The notes under the pieces were generated by a model, which did no database searches, was not told where the DNA came from, and was given only the letters and a program-made list of their open reading frames with translations. From Falsigemmobacter intermedius (GTDB lineage: Bacteria; Pseudomonadota; Alphaproteobacteria; Rhodobacterales; Rhodobacteraceae), in NCBI RefSeq assembly GCF_004054105.1, contig NZ_SBLC01000003.1, positions 156,686 through 220,685 of the forward strand: 64,000 bases of DNA, in the 5' to 3' direction. Shown here piece by piece: positions 52,373 through 64,000 of this stretch (positions within the stretch are counted from its first letter, which is position 1; the number at the start of each line of letters is the position of its first letter). Both the position numbers and the translations under genes were made by a program.

Positions 52373-53317
52373 ATGAACCGCCCAATCCTGCCCGCCCGTC
52401 ATCTGAACTCTGCCTCTCCCGTCCGTGCCGCGTCGAAGCGGCGTAACGGCGGGTTCACGGCGGAATTTCTTGATGCCGAGACCGAGGCGCGGCTGGCCCG
52501 GGCCTGGCGCGATGAGGGTGATACCCGCGCCCGCGATCGTCTGATCCTGGCGCATCGGGCGCTGGCCTATAAGGCGGCGGCGCGGATGACGCGGGGGGGT
52601 GGCCGTCCGGATGAGGATCTGATTCAGCAGGCCAATATCGGTTTGCTGAAAGCGGCGGATCGCTTTGATCCGGATATGGGCTTTCGGTTTTCGACCTATG
52701 CAGCCTGGTGGGTTCGGGCGGAGATCCAGGATTACGCCTATAGCGACTGGTCGCTGATCCGGATGCCGGGATCCTCGGTTTTGCGGCGGATGTTCTTTGG
52801 TCTGCGGCGGGCGGAAGCTGAGCTGAAGGCGGAGGGGGTGTTGCCGGAAGATCTCGATGCGGCCATTGCGAAGCGCTTTGACGTTGATGTTGAGCGGGTG
52901 CAGATGGTGCGCGACCGGCTGGCGGCGCGGGATCTTTCGCTCAATCAGCAGATGGGCGATACCGAGGGCAGCGCGGAATGGCAGGACCTTCTGGCCGATC
53001 CCGACCCGCTCTCTGACCCGGAAACCCGGGTGGGTGAGGCCAGTGAGGCCGATGCGATCGCTCAACTTCTGGGAGGGCATCTGGCGCGCCTGCCGGAGAG
53101 GGATCGCCGGATCCTTGCCGCCACGGTGATGCAGGATGACACCCGCACTCTGGCAGAGATGGGCGAGGAGTTTCAGATCTCGCGTGAGCGGGTGCGCCAG
53201 ATCCGTGAGCGTGCGCTTCTCGCGTTGAAACGCGCGGTTCAGGGGGATGAAGTGACCCGCAAAATAGTGGAAGATCAGGGAATTGAGGTCGTTTCTTACA
53301 CTGAAGTGACAGCATAG
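52373..53317 (+). CDS. RNA polymerase sigma factor, RpoH (sigma-32) type
   Basis: 314 residues from ATG 52373; in-frame ATGs at 52361 and 52337 are alternatives, but the last would start within the -35/-10 region. Region 2: LIQQANIGLLKAADRFDPDM, then FSTYAAWWVRAEIQDY. The RpoH box follows (RRMFFGLRRAEAELK), which marks the sigma-32 group. Region 4: TLAEMGEEFQISRERVRQIR. Rhodobacteraceae usually have two RpoH proteins, one for heat and one for oxidative stress. Linkage to a cysteine-rich MarR regulator suggests control of this one by a chemical or redox signal (inference). Confidence 0.9.
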   Translation: MNRPILPARHLNSASPVRAASKRRNGGFTAEFLDAETEARLARAWRDEGDTRARDRLILAHRALAYKAAARMTRGGGRPDEDLIQQANIGLLKAADRFDPDMGFRFSTYAAWWVRAEIQDYAYSDWSLIRMPGSSVLRRMFFGLRRAEAELKAEGVLPEDLDAAIAKRFDVDVERVQMVRDRLAARDLSLNQQMGDTEGSAEWQDLLADPDPLSDPETRVGEASEADAIAQLLGGHLARLPERDRRILAATVMQDDTRTLAEMGEEFQISRERVRQIRERALLALKRAVQGDEVTRKIVEDQGIEVVSYTEVTA

Positions 53318-53333
53318 GCCGAATGGTTTTGAG

Positions 53334-53365
53334 CGCCCGTCGGAGGGATCCGGCGGGCGTTTTTC
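53334..53365 (+). terminator. Terminator of the sigma-factor gene
   Basis: GCCCGTCGGA / TCCGGCGGGC (one wobble), followed by GTTTTTC. Confidence 0.88.
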
Positions 53366-53393
53366 TGGCGGCTGGTCTGTTTCACTCAAACAG

Positions 53394-53428
53394 CAAAACG
53401 CCCGCGCCTTTTCAGGTGCGGGCGTTTC
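53394..53428 (-). terminator. Terminator of clpA
   Basis: On the minus strand AAACGCCCGCACC pairs with GGCGCGGGCGTTT around TGAAAA; T run follows. Located 22 bases after the clpA stop. Confidence 0.85.
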
Positions 53429-53449
53429 TTATCTCACAGGAGCTGCGCG

Positions 53450-55768
<2,319 letters not shown>

Positions 55769-55937
55769 TTCGGTGCTCCTTGTCCTGCGGGCGGGGCCTG
55801 ACGGGTTTCAGGCCTTACCCTCGCCTCTTACAGTTAAACTTCGGTTTTATTTGCCGTTCTTCAAGGGCAATTTTCCGTGCACCCGTGAGGTTCCTGCTGC
55901 AAAACGAAAAATGTGATCGCTCAGGCAGCCGTGGGGC

Positions 55938-56705
55938 TCAGAAACGGTCCTTCCGGGCGCGGATTTCGGCGAAAACTTCTGCGTCAGAGGCTGACGGCAG
56001 GCCCAGAGTGGCGCGGATCGCCGGCTCTGAGACGCGCAGGAACGGGTTGGTGCTGCATTCGGTGGAGAGCAGGACCGGCAGGGTCGGCTCTCCGGCGGCG
56101 CGGGCGGCCTCAATCTCGCGGGCCCGTGCAGCTAAGGTGGGATTGGAAGGCTCAATCGTCAAGGCGAAGCGCGCGTTTGAGAGGCTGTACTCGTGACCCG
56201 AGTAAATCAGCGTCTCGCCGGGCAGGGCCTTGAGGCGCGAGAGGGTCTGCCACATCTGCGCAGCCGTCCCCTCAAAGAGGCGGCCACAGCCAAAGGCCAT
56301 CAGGCTGTCGCCGGTGAAGGCGGCTTTCGCGGCCGGGATGTAATAGGCGATATGCCCGAGGGTGTGGCCGGGGGCATCAAGCACCTCAATGCTGAGCGCG
56401 CCGAGGGTGAAGCTATCGCCCGGCTGAACGCTGCGGTCCAGCGCGGGCAGGCGGTGCGCATCGGTAGCGGCCCCGGTCACTTTCGCACCGGTGGCGGCTT
56501 TCAGCGCCTCCACGCCCTGAATGTGATCGTCATGGTGATGGGTCAGCAGAATATCGGTCAGAAGCCAGCCGCGCGAGGTTAAGGCCGCAAGAACCGGATC
56601 CGCATCCGGGACATCGACACAAAGCGTGATCCGGCTTTCGGCGTCATGCAGCACCCAGGCATAGTTGTCCTGAAGGCAGGGAATGCGGATGATTTCAGCG
56701 GCCAT
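55938..56705 (-). CDS. gloB: Hydroxyacylglutathione hydrolase (glyoxalase II)
   Basis: 255 residues, metallo-beta-lactamase fold. The binuclear metal site is ILLTHHHDDHIQG (THHHDDH), followed by LDAPGHTLGHIAYY and FTGDSLMAFGCGRLFEG; IYSGHEYSLSNARFAL is the GloB-specific segment. It hydrolyses S-lactoylglutathione to lactate in methylglyoxal detoxification. Divergent from a methyltransferase gene, 64 bases away. Confidence 0.96.
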   Translation of the reverse strand: MAAEIIRIPCLQDNYAWVLHDAESRITLCVDVPDADPVLAALTSRGWLLTDILLTHHHDDHIQGVEALKAATGAKVTGAATDAHRLPALDRSVQPGDSFTLGALSIEVLDAPGHTLGHIAYYIPAAKAAFTGDSLMAFGCGRLFEGTAAQMWQTLSRLKALPGETLIYSGHEYSLSNARFALTIEPSNPTLAARAREIEAARAAGEPTLPVLLSTECSTNPFLRVSEPAIRATLGLPSASDAEVFAEIRARKDRF

Positions 56706-56769
56706 GGTGTTTTCTCCGGAGCAGGCTATTCTGCGGCTCTGAGTTTCCCCTGTAAGGACGCCTGGGGCA

Positions 56770-57543
56770 ATGCATCTTGATGTGCTTGATCTGCGAAACT
56801 TTTACTATCGCACCCGGCTGGGGCGTGCGGCACAGAAGGCGATCCGGGATCAGCTGGTCAGCCTCTGGCCGCCCCGGGCGGGGGAAACCATTGCAGGATA
56901 TGGCTTTGCGGTGCCGCTGCTGCGGCCCTGGCTGGGCACGGCGGCGCGGGTGGTAGGGCTGATGCCCGGCCCGCAGGGGGTGATGCCCTGGCCTGCGGGG
57001 ATGCCGAATGTATCGGTTCTGAGCGAGGAGAACTCCTGGCCGCTGCCCTCTGAAAGCCTTGACCGGCTGGTGGTCATGCATGGCCTTGAAACGACCGACA
57101 ATCCGGCGGGGGTTTTGCAGGAATGCGCCCGGGTGCTGCGGCCTGAGGGGCGGATGATGGTCATTGTTCCCAATCGCGCCGGACTTTGGTGCCGCGCGGA
57201 CAGCACGCCTTTTGGCTATGGCCGCCCCTATTCCGCTGGTCAGCTTGAGGCGCAGCTGCGGCACTGGGATCTTTTACCCGAACGCACCACCTCGGCTCTT
57301 TATATGCCGCCGAGCGATGCGGCCTTCTGGCTGCGCACCTCAGATGTCTGGGAGCGCTATGCCCGCTTCACGCCCTGGCGCTCCGGCGGGGTGATCATGG
57401 TGGAAGCCTCACGCCAGGTCTGGAGCCCGCGGCGCGGCGGTCTGGGCGCTGTGGTGCGCCGGCCGTTGCGGGTGCTGGAAGGGGCAGGGCGCCCGGTGGC
57501 AGAACCCGGCAGCGCCTCCGCGCCGGAGGCGCGCCGGATATGA
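56770..57543 (+). CDS. Class I SAM-dependent methyltransferase
   Basis: 257 residues. A Methyltransf_11-like core: [16 protein letters not shown], then [40 protein letters not shown] (acidic motif) and [22 protein letters not shown]-terminal segment with [20 protein letters not shown] is typical of the group encoded beside gloB in Rhodobacteraceae. The glycine-rich SAM loop is atypical (residues differ from GxGxG). The substrate is unknown. Confidence 0.8.
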   Translation: MHLDVLDLRNFYYRTRLGRAAQKAIRDQLVSLWPPRAGETIAGYGFAVPLLRPWLGTAARVVGLMPGPQGVMPWPAGMPNVSVLSEENSWPLPSESLDRLVVMHGLETTDNPAGVLQECARVLRPEGRMMVIVPNRAGLWCRADSTPFGYGRPYSAGQLEAQLRHWDLLPERTTSALYMPPSDAAFWLRTSDVWERYARFTPWRSGGVIMVEASRQVWSPRRGGLGAVVRRPLRVLEGAGRPVAEPGSASAPEARRI

Positions 57544-57877
57544 TCAAAAATCGGGCAGAACCTCACGTCACGGGCGCGTGAATCACACGGCCCGACGACA
57601 GGCAGAAGGAGAGCGGACGGGGGCGAAAAGGGCGCTGAAAAGGCCGCGACACTGTGACCGATCGGGATTTGCGGGGCACATCGTAAAGAAAGTCCTGATG
57701 TTTACGCCTTTCAGGGGAATTCGCAGCCACCCGAACGGTTGCGACATGAAAATTCCTCTGCTAGACGCATCGCAAAGTATGACGCAGGCCCCCGGTCTGC
57801 GCCACGGGTGGACCTTGACCCGGCGTCCGGCAGTCACGCCGGAAGCTGGCCAGGGCAAAGACAACGGAAGGGTCGAC
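57544..57877 (+). other. Intergenic region upstream of the atp operon
   Basis: A 334-base gap with no gene. It holds a sigma70-like promoter (57739-57767) that would give a leader of about 105 bases. A long open frame from 57578 runs through it into atpH but shows no protein-like features before the GTG at 57878. Confidence 0.7.
57739..57767 (+). promoter_or_regulatory. Predicted promoter of atpHAGDC
   Basis: TTGCGA (57739-57744) and TAGACG (57762-57767) are 17 bases apart. Confidence 0.55.
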
Positions 57878-58438
57878 GTGTCCGAACCAGCTTCGATTTC
57901 CCTCGGCATTGCCTCGCGCTACGCTCAGGCTCTGTTTGATCTGGCGGCCGAAGGCGGCGCGCTGCAGGCGCTGGAAGCCGACGTGGACGCTCTGGAGGCA
58001 GCCCTTGCTGCCAGTGCGGATCTTCGTGAAGTCATCACCTCGCCGGTGTTGACCCGTGAAGATCAGGGCCGCGCAATCGCAGCCGTCGCTGCGAAACTGA
58101 ATTTCTCGGAACTGACGACGAATACGCTGGCCCTTATGGCTGCAAAGCGTCGTCTGTTCACGCTGCCGCAGCTGGTCCAGGACCTGCGCGCGCGCATCGC
58201 GGATGCCAAGGGTGAAGTTACCGCTGAGGTGGCCTCTGCCGTGGCACTGAGCGCTGAGCAGGCTGCTCAGCTGGCTGAGGTGCTCAAAGGCACCGTCGGC
58301 AAAACCGTGAAACTGAAAACGACCGTTGATGAGACCCTCATCGGTGGTCTCGTCGTTAAGGTTGGCTCGAAAATGATCGATACCTCGATCCGCTCGAAGC
58401 TCGCCGCACTTCAAAATGCCATGAAAGAGGTTGGGTGA
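57878..58438 (+). CDS. atpH: ATP synthase F1, delta subunit
   Basis: 186 residues from a GTG at 57878 ([20 protein letters not shown]), preceded by GGAAGGG. The delta subunit joins the top of F1 to the peripheral stalk. The OSCP/delta signature at the C-terminus is [20 protein letters not shown] and [17 protein letters not shown]. First gene of a five-gene F1 operon; the Fo genes are not in this window, the normal split in Rhodobacteraceae. Confidence 0.95.
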   Translation: MSEPASISLGIASRYAQALFDLAAEGGALQALEADVDALEAALAASADLREVITSPVLTREDQGRAIAAVAAKLNFSELTTNTLALMAAKRRLFTLPQLVQDLRARIADAKGEVTAEVASAVALSAEQAAQLAEVLKGTVGKTVKLKTTVDETLIGGLVVKVGSKMIDTSIRSKLAALQNAMKEVG

Positions 58439-59976
58439 TGGGAATCCAGGCTGCTGAGATCTCTGCGATCCTCAAGGAGCAGATCAAAAACTTCGGCAAA
58501 GACGCCGAAGTGGCCGAAGTTGGCCGCGTGCTGTCGGTGGGCGATGGTATCGCCCGCGTGCACGGTCTGGACAACGTTCAGGCCGGCGAAATGGTGGAAT
58601 TCCCCGGCGGTATCCGCGGGATGGCACTGAACCTCGAGACCGACAACGTCGGTATCGTGATCTTCGGTGACGACCGCTCGATCAAAGAAGGCGATACCGT
58701 TAAGCGCACCAAGTCGATCGTGGACGTGCCTGCCGGCGACGCTCTGCTCGGCCGCGTTGTTGACGGTCTGGGCAACCCGATCGACGGCAAAGGCCCGATC
58801 GCTTCGACCGAGCGCCGCGTCGCTGACGTGAAGGCCCCCGGCATCATTCCGCGTAAATCGGTTCACGAGCCGATGGCGACCGGTATCAAAGCGATCGACG
58901 CAATGATCCCCGTTGGCCGTGGCCAGCGCGAACTGATCATCGGCGACCGTCAGACCGGTAAAACCGCCGTTGCTCTCGACACCATTCTGAACCAGAAGTC
59001 CTACAACGAGGCTGCTGGCGACGACGAGTCGAAGAAACTCTACTGCATCTACGTGGCAATCGGTCAGAAGCGTTCGACCGTTGCTCAGCTGGTGAAGAAG
59101 CTCGAAGAAACCGGCGCAATGGAATACACCATTGTTGTTGCCGCAACCGCTTCGGACCCGGCACCGCTGCAGTACCTCGCGCCCTATTCGGCAACCGCGA
59201 TGGCAGAATTCTTCCGCGACAACGGCCGTCACGCCCTGATCATCTATGATGATCTCTCGAAACAGGCTGTGTCGTACCGGCAGATGTCGCTGCTGCTGCG
59301 CCGTCCGCCGGGCCGTGAAGCTTACCCGGGCGACGTGTTCTATCTCCACTCCCGCCTGCTCGAGCGTTCGGCGAAACTCGGCGACGATTTCGGCAACGGC
59401 TCGCTGACCGCTCTTCCGGTCATCGAAACCCAGGCCGGCGACGTTTCGGCATATATCCCGACCAACGTGATCTCGATCACCGACGGTCAGATCTTCCTCG
59501 AAACCGAACTGTTCTACCAGGGCATCCGCCCGGCCGTGAACACCGGTCTCTCGGTGTCGCGCGTGGGCTCCTCGGCTCAGACCAACTCGATGAAAACCGT
59601 GGCCGGCCCGGTGAAACTGTCGCTCGCACAATACCGCGAAATGGCAGCCTTCGCTCAGTTCGGCTCGGATCTCGACGCTTCGACCCAGGCTCTGCTGAAC
59701 CGTGGTGCCCGTCTGACCGAACTGATGAAGCAGCCGCAGTACTCGCCGCTCACCAACGCTGAAATCGTTGCTGTGATCTACGCAGGTACCTCGGGCTTCC
59801 TCGACAAGGTTGCCGTGAAAGACGTTGGCCGCTTTGAAGCAGGTCTGCTGAACTTCCTGCGCACCAAGCGCAAGGACATCCTCGACTGGATCACCAACTC
59901 CGATCCCAAGATCAAGGGTGCAGACGAGCAGAAGCTGAAAGACGCAATCGCCGAATTCGCCCGCGACTTCGCTTAA
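58438..59976 (+). CDS. atpA: ATP synthase F1, alpha subunit
   Basis: 512 residues. Non-catalytic nucleotide-binding subunit; Walker [14 protein letters not shown], then the conserved [20 protein letters not shown] and LEROSAKL-like arginine-finger region ([20 protein letters not shown]). Its ATG shares one base with the atpH stop. Codon use is strongly biased, as in atpD and rpsD. Confidence 0.98.
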   Translation: MGIQAAEISAILKEQIKNFGKDAEVAEVGRVLSVGDGIARVHGLDNVQAGEMVEFPGGIRGMALNLETDNVGIVIFGDDRSIKEGDTVKRTKSIVDVPAGDALLGRVVDGLGNPIDGKGPIASTERRVADVKAPGIIPRKSVHEPMATGIKAIDAMIPVGRGQRELIIGDRQTGKTAVALDTILNQKSYNEAAGDDESKKLYCIYVAIGQKRSTVAQLVKKLEETGAMEYTIVVAATASDPAPLQYLAPYSATAMAEFFRDNGRHALIIYDDLSKQAVSYRQMSLLLRRPPGREAYPGDVFYLHSRLLERSAKLGDDFGNGSLTALPVIETQAGDVSAYIPTNVISITDGQIFLETELFYQGIRPAVNTGLSVSRVGSSAQTNSMKTVAGPVKLSLAQYREMAAFAQFGSDLDASTQALLNRGARLTELMKQPQYSPLTNAEIVAVIYAGTSGFLDKVAVKDVGRFEAGLLNFLRTKRKDILDWITNSDPKIKGADEQKLKDAIAEFARDFA

Positions 59977-59997
59977 TCGGACTGAAAGGACAGGGAT

Positions 59998-60870
59998 ATG
60001 CCCAGCCTTAAAGCCCTAAAAAACCGGATCGGAAGCGTTAAGAACACGCGGAAGATCACGAAGGCGATGCAAATGGTCGCTGCCGCCAAACTGCGCCGTG
60101 CGCAGGAAGCGGCAGAGGCTTCGCGCCCCTATGCCGAGCGCATGACCGCCGTGATGGCCGGTCTTGCCGCTTCGGTCGGCACTTCCGACAGCGCGCCCCG
60201 GCTTCTGGCCGGGACGGGTTCGGATCAGACCCACCTGCTGGTGGTGATGACCTCCGAGCGTGGTCTGTGCGGTGGCTTCAACACCACCATCGTGCGTCTG
60301 GCACGGGCACATGCGCAAAAGCTGCTGGCAGCCGGCAAGACGGTGAAAATCCTCACCGTTGGCAAAAAGGGCCGCGAGCAGCTGAAACGCGATCTCGAGG
60401 CTCATTTCGTGGGTCACGTCGATCTGAGCGAAGTCAAAAAGCTTGGCTATGCCAATGCCCAGGACATCGCGCAGCAGATCTTCGCCCGCTTTGACGGCGG
60501 CGAATTCGATGTGGCAACGATCTTCTACAACCGCTTCCAGTCGGTGATTTCGCAGATCCCGACGGCACAGCAGATCATCCCGGCTCAGATCGAGACCGGC
60601 GCGGCCCAGGCCTCGTCGCTCTATGAGTATGAGCCGTCGGAAGAGGCGATCCTCGCTGACCTGCTGCCGCGCTCGGTTGCTACGCAGATCTTCACGGCCC
60701 TTCTTGAGAACGGCGCCTCGGAGCAGGGTGCGCGGATGTCCGCAATGGACAACGCAACCCGCAACGCAGGCGACATGATCAACAAGCTGACGATCCAGTA
60801 TAACCGGTCCCGTCAGGCCGCGATCACCACGGAACTTATCGAAATCATCGCGGGCGCTGAGGCGCTCTGA
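59998..60870 (+). CDS. atpG: ATP synthase F1, gamma subunit
   Basis: 290 residues. Central rotor shaft: the N- and C-terminal helices form the coiled coil in F1. N-terminus [20 protein letters not shown], followed by [16 protein letters not shown]; the C-terminus [20 protein letters not shown] is conserved. It starts 21 bases after atpA. Confidence 0.97.
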   Translation: MPSLKALKNRIGSVKNTRKITKAMQMVAAAKLRRAQEAAEASRPYAERMTAVMAGLAASVGTSDSAPRLLAGTGSDQTHLLVVMTSERGLCGGFNTTIVRLARAHAQKLLAAGKTVKILTVGKKGREQLKRDLEAHFVGHVDLSEVKKLGYANAQDIAQQIFARFDGGEFDVATIFYNRFQSVISQIPTAQQIIPAQIETGAAQASSLYEYEPSEEAILADLLPRSVATQIFTALLENGASEQGARMSAMDNATRNAGDMINKLTIQYNRSRQAAITTELIEIIAGAEAL

Positions 60871-62319
<1,449 letters not shown>

Positions 62320-62330
62320 GGGGGTAACTG

Positions 62331-62723
62331 ATGGCCAATACGGTGCAATTCGACTTGGTGTCGCCGGAACGGAAGCTTGCTTCCGTTGCGGCCACCGAGG
62401 TGCAGATTCCCGGCGCCGAGGGCGATCTGACGGCGGGTGCGGGTCACGCACCCCTCATCACCACCCTGCGTCCGGGCGTGCTGAAAGCGGTCTCCGCTGA
62501 AGGCACCAAAGCCTTTGCGGTGACCGGCGGCTTCGCCGAGATCAACGCAGGCGCGATCTCCGTGCTCGCAGAGCAGGCGATCCCGGTGGCAGAAGCCTCG
62601 GCAGCGGTCCTTGACGCGCTGATCGAAGCGGCCCGTGGCCGTGCAGCTTCCGCAACCGACCGCGCCGTCGCTGACAAATACGTCAACGACCTGATCGCGC
62701 TGAAAGCGGCTGTCGGCGTCTGA
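62331..62723 (+). CDS. atpC: ATP synthase F1, epsilon subunit
   Basis: 130 residues. N-terminal beta barrel ([40 protein letters not shown]) that attaches to gamma, then a short helical tail; the C-terminal helices are shorter than in E. coli, consistent with species where zeta rather than epsilon inhibits hydrolysis. Last gene of the operon. Confidence 0.95.
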   Translation: MANTVQFDLVSPERKLASVAATEVQIPGAEGDLTAGAGHAPLITTLRPGVLKAVSAEGTKAFAVTGGFAEINAGAISVLAEQAIPVAEASAAVLDALIEAARGRAASATDRAVADKYVNDLIALKAAVGV

Positions 62724-62744
62724 TCCTGCCGCGAAACGACTGCC

Positions 62745-62784
62745 AAGGGCCTCCGGGGTGATCTCCGGGGGCCCTTTCTTTTTC
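62745..62784 (+). terminator. Terminator of the atp operon
   Basis: AAGGGCCTCCGG / CCGGGGGCCCTT (one wobble) around an eight-base loop, followed by TCTTTTTC. Confidence 0.9.
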
Positions 62785-62813
62785 AAATGCAGGCGTCTGT
62801 GTGGGGCCAGAGA

Positions 62814-62875
62814 GAAGATGAGTATTTAAGAAAAGCCAAAGCGAAGCGGCTCGTGCTTTCTTTGGCTTTTCTTAA
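62814..62875. repeat. Dispersed palindromic repeat, right arm cut by an IS element
   Basis: The left arm (62814-62841, GAAGATGAGTATTTAAGAAA followed by AGCCAAAG) and right arm (62860-62875, CTTTGGCTTTTCTTAA) face each other across 18 bases. In intact copies the right arm continues ATACTCATC; here it stops at TTAA and the IS5 element begins. Confidence 0.8.
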
Positions 62876-64000
62876 GGAACGTCTGATCAACAGCTTCGGC
62901 TGCGCCGAGATAGCCGCTTGACCGGCTGGACCAGCCGAGGACGGGTGTCCGGCGGCTGTTTTCGTGCTTTCTGGACCGCAGCTGCGGCCACTTGGTGGAT
63001 TCTGGGCAGACTCGTCCTCATGCCAGAAGTTTCCTCCGCATCAGAAACAGGTTGCCGAGCGCAAACAGCGTGAAGAGCTGGGCGCGGTTCTTGGCCAGCC
63101 CCCGGTAGCGGGTCTTCACGTGACCGAACTGGCGCTTGATGACCCGGAACGGATGTTCGACCTTCGCCCTGACGCTGGCGATGATGCGGTTGATCCGCGC
63201 GTCGAGAGGATGCAACTCGCCGGCCTTCGGTGCCTTGCGCATGACGCCCCAGATCTTGCCCGCCCGCCTGAACCCCGCCTCGCGCTCGGCGCTGACATAG
63301 CCCTTGTCCGCCCAGACCGAATCCTCGTCGCCGTGCAGAAGCGCATCCCAGACCTGACTGTCGTGGACCCTCGCCGTCGTGGTATCAAGGCTGTGGGCCA
63401 CGCCGCTGTCGGCATCGACGCCGATGTGCGCCTTCATGCCGAAATACCACTCGTTGCCCTTCTTGGTGGAGGACATTTCTGGGTCGCGAGCGCCGGCCTT
63501 GTTCTTGGTCGAGGATGGCGCATCGATAATCGTCGCATCGATCAGCGTGCCCGAGCGCAGGCTGATCCCCTTGTCAGCAAGATGCGCGTTCACCTCGGTA
63601 AAGAGCGCTTCGGTCAGCCCGTGGCGCTCCAGCAGGTGGCGGAAGTTCAGGATGGTTGTCTCATCGGGAATGCGGTCATCGCCCAGCTCGATCCCGGCAA
63701 AGCGGCGCATCGCCTCGCTGTCGTACAAGGTTTCCTCGGCCATCGGGTCGCTCAGCGCATACCAGTTCTGGAGAAAGTAGACCCGCAGCATCGTTTCCAG
63801 CGGCATCGGCGGGCGCCCGCCCTTCGGCCCGGCTTTCGGATAGTACGGCGCGATGAGCGCCAGAAGTCGGCCCCAGGGAACCACTGCGTCCATCTCGGCG
63901 AGGAACTGTTCGCGCCGCGTCACCTTCTTCTTCATCGCATAGCGAAGACCGGGAAAGGCAGGCTGTTTCGGCATCGGCGGGGCTCCTCGTCGCGTCCCGA
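62876..64000. mobile_element. IS5-family insertion sequence, right end outside the window
   Basis: The left end is placed at 62876 (GGAACGTCTGATCAACAGC) because the dispersed repeat is interrupted exactly after TTAA (62872-62875), which fits the YTAR target of IS5-type elements. The transposase gene is at 63018-63974 on the minus strand. The window ends 26 bases beyond the transposase start without a visible terminal inverted repeat. Confidence 0.75.
63018..63974 (-). CDS. IS5-family transposase
   Basis: 318 residues, apparently intact. An N-terminal DUF772 domain (about 60-130: LETMLRVYFLQNWYALSDPM, IPDETTILNFRHLLERHGLT) is followed by a DDE_Tnp_1 catalytic core: Asp in GTLIDATIID, Asp in VWADKGYVSAERE and Glu in VRAKVEHPFRVIKRQFG, the typical Y-x2-R/E spacing of IS5. 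GAGGAG lies 8 bases before its ATG. No frameshift or stop is seen, so it may be active. Confidence 0.93.
   Translation of the reverse strand: MPKQPAFPGLRYAMKKKVTRREQFLAEMDAVVPWGRLLALIAPYYPKAGPKGGRPPMPLETMLRVYFLQNWYALSDPMAEETLYDSEAMRRFAGIELGDDRIPDETTILNFRHLLERHGLTEALFTEVNAHLADKGISLRSGTLIDATIIDAPSSTKNKAGARDPEMSSTKKGNEWYFGMKAHIGVDADSGVAHSLDTTTARVHDSQVWDALLHGDEDSVWADKGYVSAEREAGFRRAGKIWGVMRKAPKAGELHPLDARINRIIASVRAKVEHPFRVIKRQFGHVKTRYRGLAKNRAQLFTLFALGNLFLMRRKLLA

Noticed and set aside
57578..57877. N-terminal extension of atpH
   Set aside because: The 186-residue form from GTG 57878 has the normal length and a ribosome site; the upstream part contains the operon promoter.

Overview
The window is about 64 kb of GC-rich chromosome from an alphaproteobacterium, most likely a member of the Rhodobacteraceae (Rhodobacter/Gemmobacter/Paracoccus-like). 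This rests on gene content and order recognised by eye: an F1 operon atpHAGDC without Fo genes, a separate ATPase zeta-inhibitor gene (DUF1476), prfA-prmC-DUF4167, an hisC-cyclohexadienyl dehydrogenase pair, an IalB-family protein, extensin-family and PAS_5 proteins, and A/T-containing palindromic intergenic repeats in otherwise GC-rich DNA. Most of the window is core genome. I see no prophage, CRISPR array, rRNA or tRNA.

Layout. 1-4.3 kb: the end of a PIN-domain gene, yicC-like, gmk, a gamma-carbonic anhydrase, rpsD with a structured leader, and a YqhA-type membrane protein. 4.4-12 kb: hisC-tyrC-extensin (overlapping), a uracil/xanthine permease, a DUF486 membrane protein, a cold-shock protein and an ABC-F ATPase. 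12.2-17.9 kb: a complete five-gene peptide ABC importer. 18-24.4 kb: edd, an rRNA methyltransferase, two small ORFs and two tandem M20 amidohydrolases. 24.4-27 kb: a translationally coupled lpxD - acyl carrier protein - ketoacyl synthase unit. 27-34 kb: ialB, a HerA-like ATPase, a TPM protein - PLP decarboxylase - HAD phosphatase operon, and asd. 34.2-41.5 kb: a surface-polysaccharide island with two large multidomain glycosyltransferases, a Wza/KpsD-type export lipoprotein and a KpsS-like protein. 41.7-51.6 kb: ribE, prfA, prmC, DUF4167, a PAS protein, a CopZ-like chaperone, RarD, anmK/tyrS, the zeta inhibitor, and purC-purS. 51.7-57.5 kb: a cysteine-rich MarR regulator divergent from an RpoH-type sigma factor, clpA, gloB and a methyltransferase. 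57.9-62.7 kb: atpHAGDC. 62.9 kb to the end: an IS5-family element running off the window.

The observations most worth following are: (i) the MarR/RpoH divergent promoter, whose two -35 boxes overlap and whose two TTTCGA palindromes sit in or over the two promoters; (ii) the 742-residue protein joining a DXD glycosyltransferase to a serine-hydrolase-like domain, facing a 762-residue GT2 protein that carries a vestigial second GT-like domain; (iii) the dedicated lpxD-ACP-KAS unit; (iv) possible small RNAs or a leader between ialB and herA; (v) the rpsD leader hairpin; and (vi) the palindromic repeat family, one copy of which is cut by the IS5 element at a TTAA target, fixing its left boundary at base 62876.

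Functions are assigned from motif recognition, without database searches. Promoters, operators and RNAs are predictions from sequence pattern only.
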